Origin: Thiothrix fructosivorans
GTDB taxonomy: Bacteria > Pseudomonadota > Gammaproteobacteria > Thiotrichales > Thiotrichaceae
Assembly (NCBI RefSeq): GCF_017349355.1
Contig: NZ_JAFMPM010000008.1
Location: 372,001 to 436,000, forward strand
Direction: 5' to 3'
Length of the DNA stretch: 64,000 bases
Below the pieces are notes generated by a model. The model saw nothing but the letters and a program-made list of their open reading frames with translations. It searched no databases and had not been told where the DNA came from. Below, piece by piece: positions 16,307-25,195 of the stretch. Positions within the stretch are counted from its first letter, which is position 1. The number at the start of each line of letters is the position of its first letter. Both the position numbers and the translations under genes were made by a program.

Positions 16307-16901
16307 ACCCGTGGATGCGCAATTGCGTGCGGGTCAAAAAGTGCTGAAAGCCGAGGATTACGAGCAATTGGTCGCTTATGACCACATGGCAACGGAGCTT
16401 CAGAACCGTCACCGCCAACGGGAAGAAATTGTCTCGGTGGCGTTAGGGCGTTCCATCAAACGTGGCTTGGAACAAGGGCGTGAACGAGCTAATCAAGAAG
16501 CGGCTGAAATGATGACGTTGTTTACGGGGCGCGTCAACGATACCTTGATGGTGTTAGAGGGCGAGTTGGTGGAATTGGTGATAACTGCCGTGCGTAAAGT
16601 GATCTACAGTTTTGATCAAGAAGAGCGGGTGCGCAATGCGGTTCAGGCAGGGTTGGAGTTGGTGCGTGGCAGTCACAAGCTGATGGTACGCGTACACCCC
16701 AATATGCAGGCGGCGATTGCTGCGCAATTGGATGCCATTCCGCACCGTTTCACCAGTCTGGAAGTGGTCGGTGATGATCAGGTGTTTGCGGATGGCTGCA
16801 TTCTGGAATCCGATTTGGGGATCGTTAACGCAGGGTTGGATCAACAGCTTCAGGTTATTGAACAGGCTCTTCGCGGGACTTTTGTGCGTCCTGGACTTTA
16901 A
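16284..16901 (+). CDS. sctL: T3SS ATPase stator SctL (HrpE/YscL/FliH family)
   Basis: 205 residues. The N-terminal half is a charged coiled coil (LQNRHRQREE... EQGRERANQE), and the C-terminal half has the FliH/V-ATPase-E-like fold ending in the DGCILESDLGIVNAGLDQQL signature. It holds the SctN ATPase and connects it to SctQ in the cytosolic sorting platform. Its start lies inside sctK. Its last 47 bp overlap the convergent sctO gene. Confidence 0.88.
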   Translation: MAKFFSIKPVDAQLRAGQKVLKAEDYEQLVAYDHMATELQNRHRQREEIVSVALGRSIKRGLEQGRERANQEAAEMMTLFTGRVNDTLMVLEGELVELVITAVRKVIYSFDQEERVRNAVQAGLELVRGSHKLMVRVHPNMQAAIAAQLDAIPHRFTSLEVVGDDQVFADGCILESDLGIVNAGLDQQLQVIEQALRGTFVRPGL

Positions 16902-17277
16902 TGATTTCCTTGAGCTTTTCCAGTTTCAAATTGGCATCACTGGAGTTTTTTTGGGCTGCGTGAACTTGTGCTTCAGCAGCCTGCAAGCCTTTGTGCGCTT
17001 CCAGTAGTTCTGCCCGCAAGCGTTCTTCTTCCAGCCGTAATTCTTCTAGGTTTTTCTGGTAATCGAAGAGCATTTGCGGTGCAAACGGTTGATTTTTCAG
17101 GCTCGCAAACAGTGCTTCCTGATGTTCCAGCCGCCATTGACCAAACGCTAGCAGTTGTTGTTCCTTTTGCTGAATACCGCGTTGCTGTTCCTGAAATAGG
17201 CGGCGTTGTTCTTGTAATTCCACAAAACGTTGTTCCATGCGGCGGGTGCGGATGGTTTTTAATTGATCCAGACTCAT
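16855..17277 (-). CDS. sctO: T3SS stalk protein SctO (YscO/FliJ-like)
   Basis: 140 residues, almost entirely one long helical hairpin rich in Glu, Gln, Arg and Leu. This is the composition and length of YscO/FliJ proteins, which act as the rotor-like stalk in the SctN hexamer and escort chaperones. It sits 16 bp downstream of sctN, the normal N-O order. No SctP follows it; the next gene is the convergent sctL, whose 3' end overlaps by 47 bp. Confidence 0.85.
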   Translation of the reverse strand: MSLDQLKTIRTRRMEQRFVELQEQRRLFQEQQRGIQQKEQQLLAFGQWRLEHQEALFASLKNQPFAPQMLFDYQKNLEELRLEEERLRAELLEAHKGLQAAEAQVHAAQKNSSDANLKLEKLKEIIKVQDAQKSREEPVQ

Positions 17278-17293
17278 GGTGTTAATCTCATTT

Positions 17294-18628
17294 CTATCCT
17301 GCCAGTTGCGTCAACCAGTGAATGGTGTCGTTGAAACTGGAATATTCGTGGGAAGGTTGTTTCAGAAAGCGCTGAATTTCATCCATTTTACGAATGGATT
17401 CGTCCGCTAACGGGTCAGAGCCGTGTTTGTATTCACCCACCCGCAGCAAAAATTCGATTTCTTTGTATTTGGCTAGTAGGCTACGCAGGTGTGCGGCGGC
17501 AGCGCGGTGTTGCGGGCTAACCAATTGCGGCATGATTCGGCTTAAACTGGCGAGTACGTCGATGGCGGGGTAGTGATTGGCGGAAGCTAAATCCCGCGAC
17601 AGCATAATGTGCCCATCCAACAAGGAGCGCACTTCGTCCGCAATTGGGTCACTCATGTCATCGCCTTCCACCAGCACGGTGTAAAATGCGGTGATAGAGC
17701 CTTTATCAGAATTACCGGCGCGTTCTACCAGTTTCGGCAATTCTGAAAAAACCGAGGGCGGGAAGCCGCGTCGTGCCGGAGCTTCGCCAGCCGCCAGCCC
17801 GATTTCACGTTGCGCACGGGCAAAACGTGTCAATGAATCCATCAGCAGTAGCACACGATTGCCTTTGTCGCGGAAGTATTCGGCAACAGCGGTGGCGACA
17901 TAAGCGGCTTTAAGACGTTCAATGGCGGGGCGGTCGGAAGTGGCAACGATCAGCACGGTTTTTTGCATTCCCGCTTCACCGAGGGCTTCTTCCATGAATT
18001 CCCGCACTTCGCGTCCACGCTCACCAATCAGCGCCACCACGTAGACATCGACTTCAGCGTGTTGCACCAACATGCTAAGCAGGGAACTTTTGCCGACACC
18101 TGCACCGGCAAACACGCCGATACGTTGCCCGATACCGCACGTAATGAGCGCATCCATTGAGCGAATCCCCAGCGACAAGGGGGTGCTAACGCGGTCGCGT
18201 GACAGCGGGTCGGGGGGCGTTGCGTAGATGGGGTAGTATTCAGTGAAAATGGGCATGGCGCGGTGTGGGTTTTCCTGTACGCGCCCGATGCCATCCAATA
18301 CGCAGCCGCGCAGGTGCTCGCCTACGCCGACTTCCAGCATTTTGCCCGTGGTAATCACTTGGGTGTGCGCGGAGACACCCTGCATATCGCCAATGGGAGC
18401 GAGCAGGGCGATGTTTTGCTCAAAACCGATGACTTCGGCGGGAATTTCGCGGTCGTCGCCCGTATTTTTCAGCATACACAATTCGCCGAGTTTCACGCGC
18501 GGCACAATGGCACGCACGACTGTGCCCGTGACTTGTACAATACGCCCATGCAAAACCAGCGTAGAACACGCCTCTAAACTATTACGCATCCGGTTGGTGA
18601 TGTGGCTTAAGGGGGTACGCGGTCTCAT
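17294..18628 (-). CDS. sctN: T3SS ATPase SctN
   Basis: 444 residues. Walker A is GAGVGKSS (175-182), Walker B is [11 protein letters not shown], and the family signature [17 protein letters not shown] follows. It is an F1-beta-like hexameric ATPase that unfolds and unloads substrates from chaperones at the export gate. The N-terminal ring domain begins about residue 25. Its start overlaps the end of sctV by 4 bp. All catalytic elements appear intact, so the exporter is expected to be energised. Confidence 0.97.
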   Translation of the reverse strand: MRPRTPLSHITNRMRNSLEACSTLVLHGRIVQVTGTVVRAIVPRVKLGELCMLKNTGDDREIPAEVIGFEQNIALLAPIGDMQGVSAHTQVITTGKMLEVGVGEHLRGCVLDGIGRVQENPHRAMPIFTEYYPIYATPPDPLSRDRVSTPLSLGIRSMDALITCGIGQRIGVFAGAGVGKSSLLSMLVQHAEVDVYVVALIGERGREVREFMEEALGEAGMQKTVLIVATSDRPAIERLKAAYVATAVAEYFRDKGNRVLLLMDSLTRFARAQREIGLAAGEAPARRGFPPSVFSELPKLVERAGNSDKGSITAFYTVLVEGDDMSDPIADEVRSLLDGHIMLSRDLASANHYPAIDVLASLSRIMPQLVSPQHRAAAAHLRSLLAKYKEIEFLLRVGEYKHGSDPLADESIRKMDEIQRFLKQPSHEYSSFNDTIHWLTQLAG

Positions 18629-20670
18629 GTCAGGCGAATCTCCCCAATGGGGCTAAGGGATACACTGGAGGTTAGTTCTTGCACTGAAATCACGGGTAGA
18701 TCGGGGTAGCTGTTTTCCAGATGCCGCCGGATGTGGCGACGTAATTCCAAATTGGTGAGAATCACGGGACGTACTTTGTTTTTGCTGTGCTCATTTTCTA
18801 ATTCGCGCAAGGTATTGGCAAAGCGTTCGGTTGCGTCCGGCGCTAGCGCGAAGAACACGCCATTCGGCGTTTGGCGCAGGCTGTTTTGCAGCAGTTTTTC
18901 GGTTTCCGGTGCAAACATATACACAGGGAGTATGCCCGTGCCGTTGGTGGCGGTGTAAGAAAGCTGGCGTTTTAGGCTGATACGCACCCGTTCGGCTAAC
19001 ATGCTAGTGTCTTTTTCGGATTCGCCAAATTCTACCAATGTGCCCAAGATTTGGCGTAAATCGCGAATCGACACGCCTTCATTGAGTAAGCGCCGGAAGA
19101 CATCTACGGTTTTTGGGGTGGTCACGGCACGTTGCACTTCGCGCACCAGTTCGGCGTAGCTGGATTGTTCCAACTTACTGTAAAGGGTGTGAATTTCTTG
19201 AATACCGATGAATTCGGCGGCATGTTTGCGCAGAATATAAGCCAGATGCAGGCTGATGGCTTGGATGTTATCGGTAGCAGGGCGTGTGCCGCCCGTGACC
19301 ATTTCATTGCCCGCCTTATCAACGGGCAGTTTGAGGGCTTCTGCTCCGACGCTGATGGGGGAGGCTGCTTGCAAATGCCCTTGTGCAACCGGTACGCCTC
19401 GGATGGACACTTGGTAGTTGTCGTTACTGAGTTGCGCCGATAGTTTCAGGCTAATGCCGGGTAACGGCACGCCCATGTCTTGGTAAAATTCCTTACGGAT
19501 ACGCATAAAGTCTAGGTTTAATGCATCCAGCGAGAACAGGGTTTTGGCTTGCATCGGCAATTCCACCAAAGCGGGGGAGAGCGGCTGCATGTCCTCCAAG
19601 GCGGCTTTGATGTCGCCACCCCCGCTGCCCAATTGTGCTGCGTCATGTTGCCCGATGACTGTGGTGATTTCTGCGTCGGAAAATTCCATTTGGTTTTGCA
19701 CTTTGCGCAATGCCATGCCAGTGATGCCCAGCATGACCCCCAGAAACAAGAACACCATCGTGGGGAAGCCCGGAATGAGTCCCATCCCGGTGACAATGGC
19801 GGCTGCGCCCAATAATGCGCTGGGTTGCGCTAACATTTGCCCGCCGATGTCACTACCTAAGTTGGCTTCTTCTTCGCCACGCACGCGGGTCACGATAATA
19901 CCGGCGGTGATGGAGATGAACAGTGCAGGTATTTGTGATACCAAGCCGTCACCGATGGTGAGGATGGAATACAGTTGCACGGCATCGCCCATCGTCATGC
20001 CGCGCTGCATCGTACCTATTGCCATACCGCCGATGATATTGACCATAATAATGATCAAGCCTGCAATCGCATCGCCTTTAACAAATTTCATCGCGCCATC
20101 GAGTGCGCCGTAGAGTTGGCTTTCTTTTTCCAGATTGGAACGCCGATGCCGTGCATCTGCCAATGTGATTAAGCCCGCCCGCATGTCGCTGTCGATACTC
20201 ATTTGTTTACCGGGCATGGCATCTAATGAGAAGCGTGCGCTGACTTCCGCAATTCGTTCCGAACCCTTGGTGATGACGATGAATTGCACAATCGTAATGA
20301 TCAAAAATACGACCAAGCCGACGACTAAGTTGCCGCCGACTACGAATTCGCCGAAGGTTTGCACGATATGTCCCGCGTCACCTTCCAGCAAAATCAAGCG
20401 CGTGGTCGCAATGCCGAGGGATAAGCGAAACAGGGTGGTGAGCAGTAAGATGGATGGAAAAGATGAAATGGCCAAGGGATGTGAGATGTAAATTCCCAAC
20501 ATCATCAATAAGATAGCAATGCTCATATTGAGGGCAATCAGCATATCCATGACCAGTGTGGGCATGGGTAAAATCATCATAGCAATGATGGCAACTAACA
20601 ATAATGCCAGCGCGACATCGCTGCGCCGTGTCAGCGACTGTAAGAGGTTTTGTGATTGGCTGGACTGCAT
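18625..20670 (-). CDS. sctV: T3SS export gate protein SctV (FlhA family)
   Basis: 681 residues. About eight membrane helices occupy residues 15-320, with the FHIPEP region at [20 protein letters not shown] between them. The cytoplasmic domain of about 340 residues forms the nonameric ring that receives chaperone-substrate complexes. It is followed by sctN with a 4-bp overlap and preceded, after 28 bp, by an NfeD-like gene in place of the usual SctX/SctY or SctW genes. Confidence 0.97.
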   Translation of the reverse strand: MQSSQSQNLLQSLTRRSDVALALLLVAIIAMMILPMPTLVMDMLIALNMSIAILLMMLGIYISHPLAISSFPSILLLTTLFRLSLGIATTRLILLEGDAGHIVQTFGEFVVGGNLVVGLVVFLIITIVQFIVITKGSERIAEVSARFSLDAMPGKQMSIDSDMRAGLITLADARHRRSNLEKESQLYGALDGAMKFVKGDAIAGLIIIMVNIIGGMAIGTMQRGMTMGDAVQLYSILTIGDGLVSQIPALFISITAGIIVTRVRGEEEANLGSDIGGQMLAQPSALLGAAAIVTGMGLIPGFPTMVFLFLGVMLGITGMALRKVQNQMEFSDAEITTVIGQHDAAQLGSGGGDIKAALEDMQPLSPALVELPMQAKTLFSLDALNLDFMRIRKEFYQDMGVPLPGISLKLSAQLSNDNYQVSIRGVPVAQGHLQAASPISVGAEALKLPVDKAGNEMVTGGTRPATDNIQAISLHLAYILRKHAAEFIGIQEIHTLYSKLEQSSYAELVREVQRAVTTPKTVDVFRRLLNEGVSIRDLRQILGTLVEFGESEKDTSMLAERVRISLKRQLSYTATNGTGILPVYMFAPETEKLLQNSLRQTPNGVFFALAPDATERFANTLRELENEHSKNKVRPVILTNLELRRHIRRHLENSYPDLPVISVQELTSSVSLSPIGEIRLT

Positions 20671-20698
20671 GAACGTTGCTCCTGATCCTTATATGGGC

Positions 20699-21235
20699 TT
20701 ATGTCGCTTGGCTTAGGGGCGTTATGTGTAAAGTCCGGTCATTGATGGCAACGACTTTGGCTTGCGTACCGGCAGGGCAATCGCTTCCCGCTAATTGCCA
20801 CTCCAAATTATCTAAGCGAATTGTGCCGACACCATCCACTATCGGTTGTTCTAACGTAATGACTTGCCCGATAAGCTGTTTGCCGGGATATTCGGTAAAG
20901 ACGCGTTTGATCGCCTTAAGCAGATCCGCAAGCAACGGTGCGAACAATACGCCGACAATCACCAGCAGAAATTGCCAGCGCCACACCCCATCGGGATTGA
21001 GCAGCATCAATAGACCCGTCAGACCTGTGCCGATGCCTAACCATGTTTCCCAGCCGGACTTAAAGCGTTGTTGGTATTGTTTGACCAACCCACTTTTGGT
21101 TTTGAGATTTTGCGTGGTGCGGAAGACGGCGTAATGGGTCTGCGCTCGTACATTGGTGCGCCTGAATTCTGCCCACCCGTGTTTGATGCGCTGCATCAGT
21201 GTCATTGCTTGTTTTTCTTGTTCCATGTGCTTCAC
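20699..21235 (-). CDS. NfeD-like membrane protein within the T3SS operon
   Basis: 178 residues from a GTG at 21235 that overlaps the sctU stop (GTGA). After a basic N-terminus (~55 residues) come two hydrophobic segments (about 62-78 and 85-105). A C-terminal ~65-residue beta domain with the NfeD-type OB-fold pattern follows (GKQLIGQVITL ... GTIRLDNLEWQL ... GTQAKVVAIND). NfeD proteins associate with membrane proteases and stomatins. Nothing equivalent is part of the canonical T3SS. Its tight coupling to sctU suggests a role in assembly of, or a membrane scaffold for, the export gate (inference). It could be an unrelated OB-fold protein. Confidence 0.7.
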   Translation of the reverse strand: MKHMEQEKQAMTLMQRIKHGWAEFRRTNVRAQTHYAVFRTTQNLKTKSGLVKQYQQRFKSGWETWLGIGTGLTGLLMLLNPDGVWRWQFLLVIVGVLFAPLLADLLKAIKRVFTEYPGKQLIGQVITLEQPIVDGVGTIRLDNLEWQLAGSDCPAGTQAKVVAINDRTLHITPLSQAT

Positions 21236-22290
21236 TGTTTGACTTGACCCTGCGTTTGACGCAGCAGGGTGGCAACTTTATTGATGGTTTTTTCGGGTAT
21301 GTATTGGTCTATTTTGCCTTCACTGAGTAAGTCATCAACCAGTATGGGGTCACTTACTACGGGGACAGTTTCCACGGTGGCAATATCCACCATTTTTCGT
21401 GCCATATTGCCCTTGCCAATTGCCACGATGATCGGGAGTGGGGTAACACCTGCTTCGTATTGCAACGCAATCGCTATACCCATGTCGAGGATAAGCAGCC
21501 GAGCGGTGCGGATACGCTTCTGGATGTCTTGTTCCGACATCTCACGGCGGATACCTTGGCGTGCGGCACGGACGTGGGGATCGCCGAAAATATCCTTCAT
21601 TTCATTTTTGACCTCTTCCTTGGTCATGCGCTGATCTTTGGTGAATTGCTGGCGTTGGAATAAAAAGTCCATCACCGCCATTACGATTAAGATGGGTACA
21701 ATAAAGAGCATGAGTTGCTTGGTGAGGTGCTCAATCACGGTTTTTTGGCAGACAACATCGCATTGTTGAATCGGATGCAGCAGTTCACGGATGCCGATGC
21801 GTATCACGATTAATAAAACAGCCGCCACGATCAATGTTTTGAGTAATGCCAGTAGGGTGGTGACGAATTGTTTGGCGGAAAAAATCCGTTTAAACCCACT
21901 GGAAAGGCTGATTTTTTCGGGGCGTGGAATGATGGGATCAAACGAAAAAATAAACCCGAATTGGACAATATTACCCAAAATACCTGCAATCACCGTGAGC
22001 ATGGCGAAAGGGATGGCGATACCGTATAGAGCACCTTCCAGCATGGTTTTGAAACCGACTTCAATGGCTTGCGGGAATGGCATGGTGTATAGCTTGGGCA
22101 CAATATCGAACATTTCCATGAATTGGGCGACAATCCAATCCCAAGCCAGAAAGAAATATAAAAGGGTAAATAGCAGGGTGAGCGCAGCAGCAAAGTCGTT
22201 ACTGCGGGCAATTTGACCTTTTTCGCGGGCTTTTTTAAGTTTCCGCGCACTGGGTTCTTCAGTTTTTTCTTGGCTGCTATCCCCACTCAT
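21232..22290 (-). CDS. sctU: T3SS export switch protein SctU lacking the NPTH autocleavage motif
   Basis: 352 residues. The N-terminal 200 residues carry four membrane segments, after the family start pattern DSSQEKTEEPSARKLKKARE. The linker TKEEVKNEMKD is normal. At the position of the invariant NPTH loop (268-271) the protein reads LDMG, while the flanking strands (TARLLI before, IAIALQYE after) are conserved. Without the Asn-Pro bond the domain should not self-cleave, the event that normally enables the switch from early to late substrates. The nucleotide sequence is clean there, so it is not a frameshift. It overlaps sctT by 4 bp. Confidence 0.93.
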   Translation of the reverse strand: MSGDSSQEKTEEPSARKLKKAREKGQIARSNDFAAALTLLFTLLYFFLAWDWIVAQFMEMFDIVPKLYTMPFPQAIEVGFKTMLEGALYGIAIPFAMLTVIAGILGNIVQFGFIFSFDPIIPRPEKISLSSGFKRIFSAKQFVTTLLALLKTLIVAAVLLIVIRIGIRELLHPIQQCDVVCQKTVIEHLTKQLMLFIVPILIVMAVMDFLFQRQQFTKDQRMTKEEVKNEMKDIFGDPHVRAARQGIRREMSEQDIQKRIRTARLLILDMGIAIALQYEAGVTPLPIIVAIGKGNMARKMVDIATVETVPVVSDPILVDDLLSEGKIDQYIPEKTINKVATLLRQTQGQVKQ

Positions 22291-23069
22291 CGCAGTAGTG
22301 CATCCAATAATGGTAGGTTATTGCCCATCCTGAAAAAACCATCTTTCAGGTATTCTGCCAAGAACCCCACATAGAGGGTGAGCATAAAAAACACGATCCC
22401 ACTTTTTACAGGCATGGCTGCCAGAAATACGTTTAACTGGGGCAGAAAACGCCCAACCATGCCGAGTCCGAAGTCCACCAAAAACATTACACCAATAAAG
22501 GGACCGGCGATGAGTAAGGCGGTGTACAACAAGAGATCCAGTTGGTGCAGAAAAAACGTGGTGACTTCTAACGTAATGTGCGGGTAGAACTGGTCAATTG
22601 GCCACGTTTGGTAACTGACGTACAAGGTTTGCAGCAACATCATGAAGCCACCCGACACGAGCAACAATGTTGTCAAAAATAAGCTAAATAACCCGCCTAA
22701 CGGGGATACCATGCTGGCAGTAATCGGGGAAAAGGTCAGGGCGCTCATTACGCCGCGCTGCATGTCAATCAAAAAACCCGCTGCTTTCACTGCCCAAAAC
22801 GGTACGCTGAGCACATAGCCTAAGAACAAACCCAGAAGCCCTTCTTTGACCAAAATGCCCAGCATTCCCATGACATTCAGCTCAATATTGAGGAATTGTT
22901 CATGCGTCAATGGCAAAATGAACAAGGTCATGATCATGACAATGCCGTTACGCAGCGTGCGCGGCACAATCGGGTCGGTCAGAATGGGGAGTACTGCAAA
23001 CGCCACCAAGACACGCGGAGAAGTCAGCGCCCAAGCTAATAACCACGAATGGAGGGCATCGGTTTCCAT
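22287..23069 (-). CDS. sctT: T3SS export gate protein SctT
   Basis: 260 residues from the ATG at 23069, which overlaps the sctS stop (TAATG). A longer open frame to 23141 would overlap sctS by 72 bp and is unlikely. The protein is nearly all hydrophobic, with six to seven membrane segments and the GFLIDMQRG segment typical of SpaR/YscT/FliR. It is part of the SctR5-S4-T1 helical export gate. Confidence 0.93.
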   Translation of the reverse strand: METDALHSWLLAWALTSPRVLVAFAVLPILTDPIVPRTLRNGIVMIMTLFILPLTHEQFLNIELNVMGMLGILVKEGLLGLFLGYVLSVPFWAVKAAGFLIDMQRGVMSALTFSPITASMVSPLGGLFSLFLTTLLLVSGGFMMLLQTLYVSYQTWPIDQFYPHITLEVTTFFLHQLDLLLYTALLIAGPFIGVMFLVDFGLGMVGRFLPQLNVFLAAMPVKSGIVFFMLTLYVGFLAEYLKDGFFRMGNNLPLLDALLR

Positions 23070-23341
23070 TAACGGTGGCGTATCAACGCAATCTGATCGA
23101 AAGCGTTTTCGGTAAAGCTGAGGAGTTCCGGGCCTAACCAACGTACTGTGACCGCTAGCGCCACCATGGTGACGACCAGTTTGAAACCGTGCGGTAAGGT
23201 TTGTTCCTGAATCGAGGTGAGGGCTTGCAATAAACCGATCAATAGCCCCACCACTGTGGCAGCAATAATGGCAGGCAGCGATAAATACAAAATGAGTTGC
23301 ATCGCGAGAGACGTATTGTGGATGATGTCGGTTTCATTCAT
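23069..23341 (-). CDS. sctS: T3SS export gate protein SctS
   Basis: 90 residues with two membrane hairpin helices and the SpaQ/FliQ pattern (VGLLIGLLQALTSIQEQTL). Four copies wrap the SctR-SctT core. The gene is separated by 4 bp from sctR and overlaps sctT by one base. Confidence 0.95.
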   Translation of the reverse strand: MNETDIIHNTSLAMQLILYLSLPAIIAATVVGLLIGLLQALTSIQEQTLPHGFKLVVTMVALAVTVRWLGPELLSFTENAFDQIALIRHR

Positions 23342-23345
23342 AGCG

Positions 23346-23999
23346 TCAGTAACTCAAGATCAAGCCGTGGATTAAGCGCGACCAGCCATCCACCAGCACA
23401 AACAGCAACAGCTTGAAGGGCAGAGAAATAGTCATGGGGGAAAGCATCATCATACCCATTGACATCAATAGGTTAGAAATTACCAAGTCAATAACGACGA
23501 AGGGCAAAAAGATCAGGAAACCAACCTGAAATGCCGTCGTGAGTTCACTGACCATAAACGAGGGAATCAGCACCAGTAAGTGATCGTTGGTGATTTCTTG
23601 GGAATATTTTTCAGGCCAGAGCTTTTTGGTGGTTTGGGTGAAAAATTCGCGCTCGCTATCACTGGAATGCTTGCTCAAGAACTGTTTGAGCGGATCGGTA
23701 CTGCCTTCTAACGCCTCCATCAGTAAGGGATTGCGAATATCCTCGATGGAAACCCCGTGGGTATTGAATTGTTCATAGGTTTGCATGGCAACCGGCGCCA
23801 TGATGTAAATGGATAAAATAATCGCGATACCACTGATCGCAAGGTTGGGCGGTTCTTGCTGCAAGCCCAAGGCGCTGCGGATAATGTGCATCACAATCAC
23901 GAGTTTGACAAATGAACTCACCATGATGGCAATGAACGGCGCTAACCCCAGAATCGTGAGGACAGCCAGCAGTATAATGGGATTAGGCATCGACTCCAT
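23346..23999 (-). CDS. sctR: T3SS export gate protein SctR
   Basis: 217 residues, the normal length. It has an N-terminal signal-like helix, SFVKLVIVMHIIRSALGLQQ-type YscR/FliP signature, a periplasmic-facing loop, and a C-terminal block of hydrophobic helices (DLVISNLLMSMGMMMLSP). A second ATG four codons in (MPNPII) is an equally possible start. It follows sctQ by 2 bp. Confidence 0.96.
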   Translation of the reverse strand: MESMPNPIILLAVLTILGLAPFIAIMVSSFVKLVIVMHIIRSALGLQQEPPNLAISGIAIILSIYIMAPVAMQTYEQFNTHGVSIEDIRNPLLMEALEGSTDPLKQFLSKHSSDSEREFFTQTTKKLWPEKYSQEITNDHLLVLIPSFMVSELTTAFQVGFLIFLPFVVIDLVISNLLMSMGMMMLSPMTISLPFKLLLFVLVDGWSRLIHGLILSY

Positions 24000-24001
24000 G
24001 G

Positions 24002-25060
24002 TTAACTGCCTTTTGCTTTTTTATTGAATAAGTTAAGGATGCGCACACCCACGCGCCCATTGATTTCCACCAGTTCACCTGTACCGATCAGGCGCTGTTG
24101 GGAGCGTATTTGAATGATTTCTGGCAGCGATTTGCCCAGTTCGAGCACATAGCCGGGTCGTAATTGGCGCACTTCATTGAACGATAAGGTTTTTTCCCCT
24201 ACATCAAATGAGAGTTGTACGGGGATTTGGCTAATATGGTCTATGTTTTGTTTTTGTTCATTATCGGTCATGGTCATCCACTCAGTGTTAATGGTGAGAG
24301 TTGTGGGCTGGGTTGGATTTAGGCTGGCTTCGCAGTAATAGCCGGAATTTAGGCGTAATTTGAGTAAGCCTTCTGTTTCAAAGCGGGTATCGTCTAGCAG
24401 GATCAAATCCGCAGGGTTTAATTGGTTGATTTCCTGCATGGTGAAAACGACGCGGCTGATTTCCAGCCAGAGTGGGGTGTGGTGTTCTTCCCAATCCGGG
24501 TTATTGTCCGACGGCCAATGGCGTAGGCGTTCTTGGATATGCAGGTAAAGATGCGGGTCTAGCATGAGCAAGGCGGTGATGGTCTGCTGGATACTTTCGT
24601 CTTCCCGATTGACGATCTGCAAATCAAAACCAAACGGCATATTATACACCGGACTGTGTGTTTCCGCCGCCGTCGCTTGCACGGTTACTTTTAGACCCAA
24701 CGCCAGTTCGGCTTGCTGTAATAAGGGGGCGAGCGCACTTTCAATGATGCTGATCGCTAGGTTTTCTGGCAATTGCGCCAATAGACCATCCGGTACAAAG
24801 TGACGAATGTGCTCCGGCATTGGCCATTCTGAGAGCCATAATCCTGCCGTCGTATTGCCTAATTCTAACGTTAAGCTGATCGGGCAGTTTACCTGCATAC
24901 TGCTATCGGTTGGCCGCATACGGAAGCGCACGAAGTGCTGTTCCCCTGCTGCGAAACTGAAGATGTCGGTTTTATTTAATAGAAGATTGTTCAGACGTAC
25001 ATTAATGGCTGCCTGAATGGGAAATTTGATCGGGGTAGACTCAATCTGCCGGTTTTCCAT
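24002..25060 (-). CDS. sctQ: T3SS sorting platform protein SctQ (SpaO/YscQ/FliN-like)
   Basis: 352 residues. The C-terminal ~75 residues are a clear SPOA domain: VQLSFDVGEKTLSFNEVRQL, then GYVLELGK and GELVEINGRVGVRI. The N-terminal two thirds are the divergent part found in YscQ. SctQ forms the cytosolic pods that recruit SctL-SctN. It is the first gene of the minus-strand block Q-R-S-T-U. The 127 bp upstream to the next gene have no ORF. An internal start for a short C-terminal SctQ product, common in the family, is possible but no strong site was seen. Confidence 0.88.
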   Translation of the reverse strand: MENRQIESTPIKFPIQAAINVRLNNLLLNKTDIFSFAAGEQHFVRFRMRPTDSSMQVNCPISLTLELGNTTAGLWLSEWPMPEHIRHFVPDGLLAQLPENLAISIIESALAPLLQQAELALGLKVTVQATAAETHSPVYNMPFGFDLQIVNREDESIQQTITALLMLDPHLYLHIQERLRHWPSDNNPDWEEHHTPLWLEISRVVFTMQEINQLNPADLILLDDTRFETEGLLKLRLNSGYYCEASLNPTQPTTLTINTEWMTMTDNEQKQNIDHISQIPVQLSFDVGEKTLSFNEVRQLRPGYVLELGKSLPEIIQIRSQQRLIGTGELVEINGRVGVRILNLFNKKAKGS

Positions 25061-25195
25061 TATGGTTATTATCCTGATTGCTGCTTATTGCAACGGCAAG
25101 GCGTTATTTATGGCTGAAAACGTGCAATAGTGAACGCAAGTCTGCAAGCTCGGCAGAGAGAGTTCAACTCCCTTTGGGCTGTACGGTGTCAATCT

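Noticed and set aside
22287-23141. Longer sctT start at 23141
   Set aside because: It would overlap sctS by 72 bp; the ATG at 23069 is coupled to the sctS stop and gives the normal family length.
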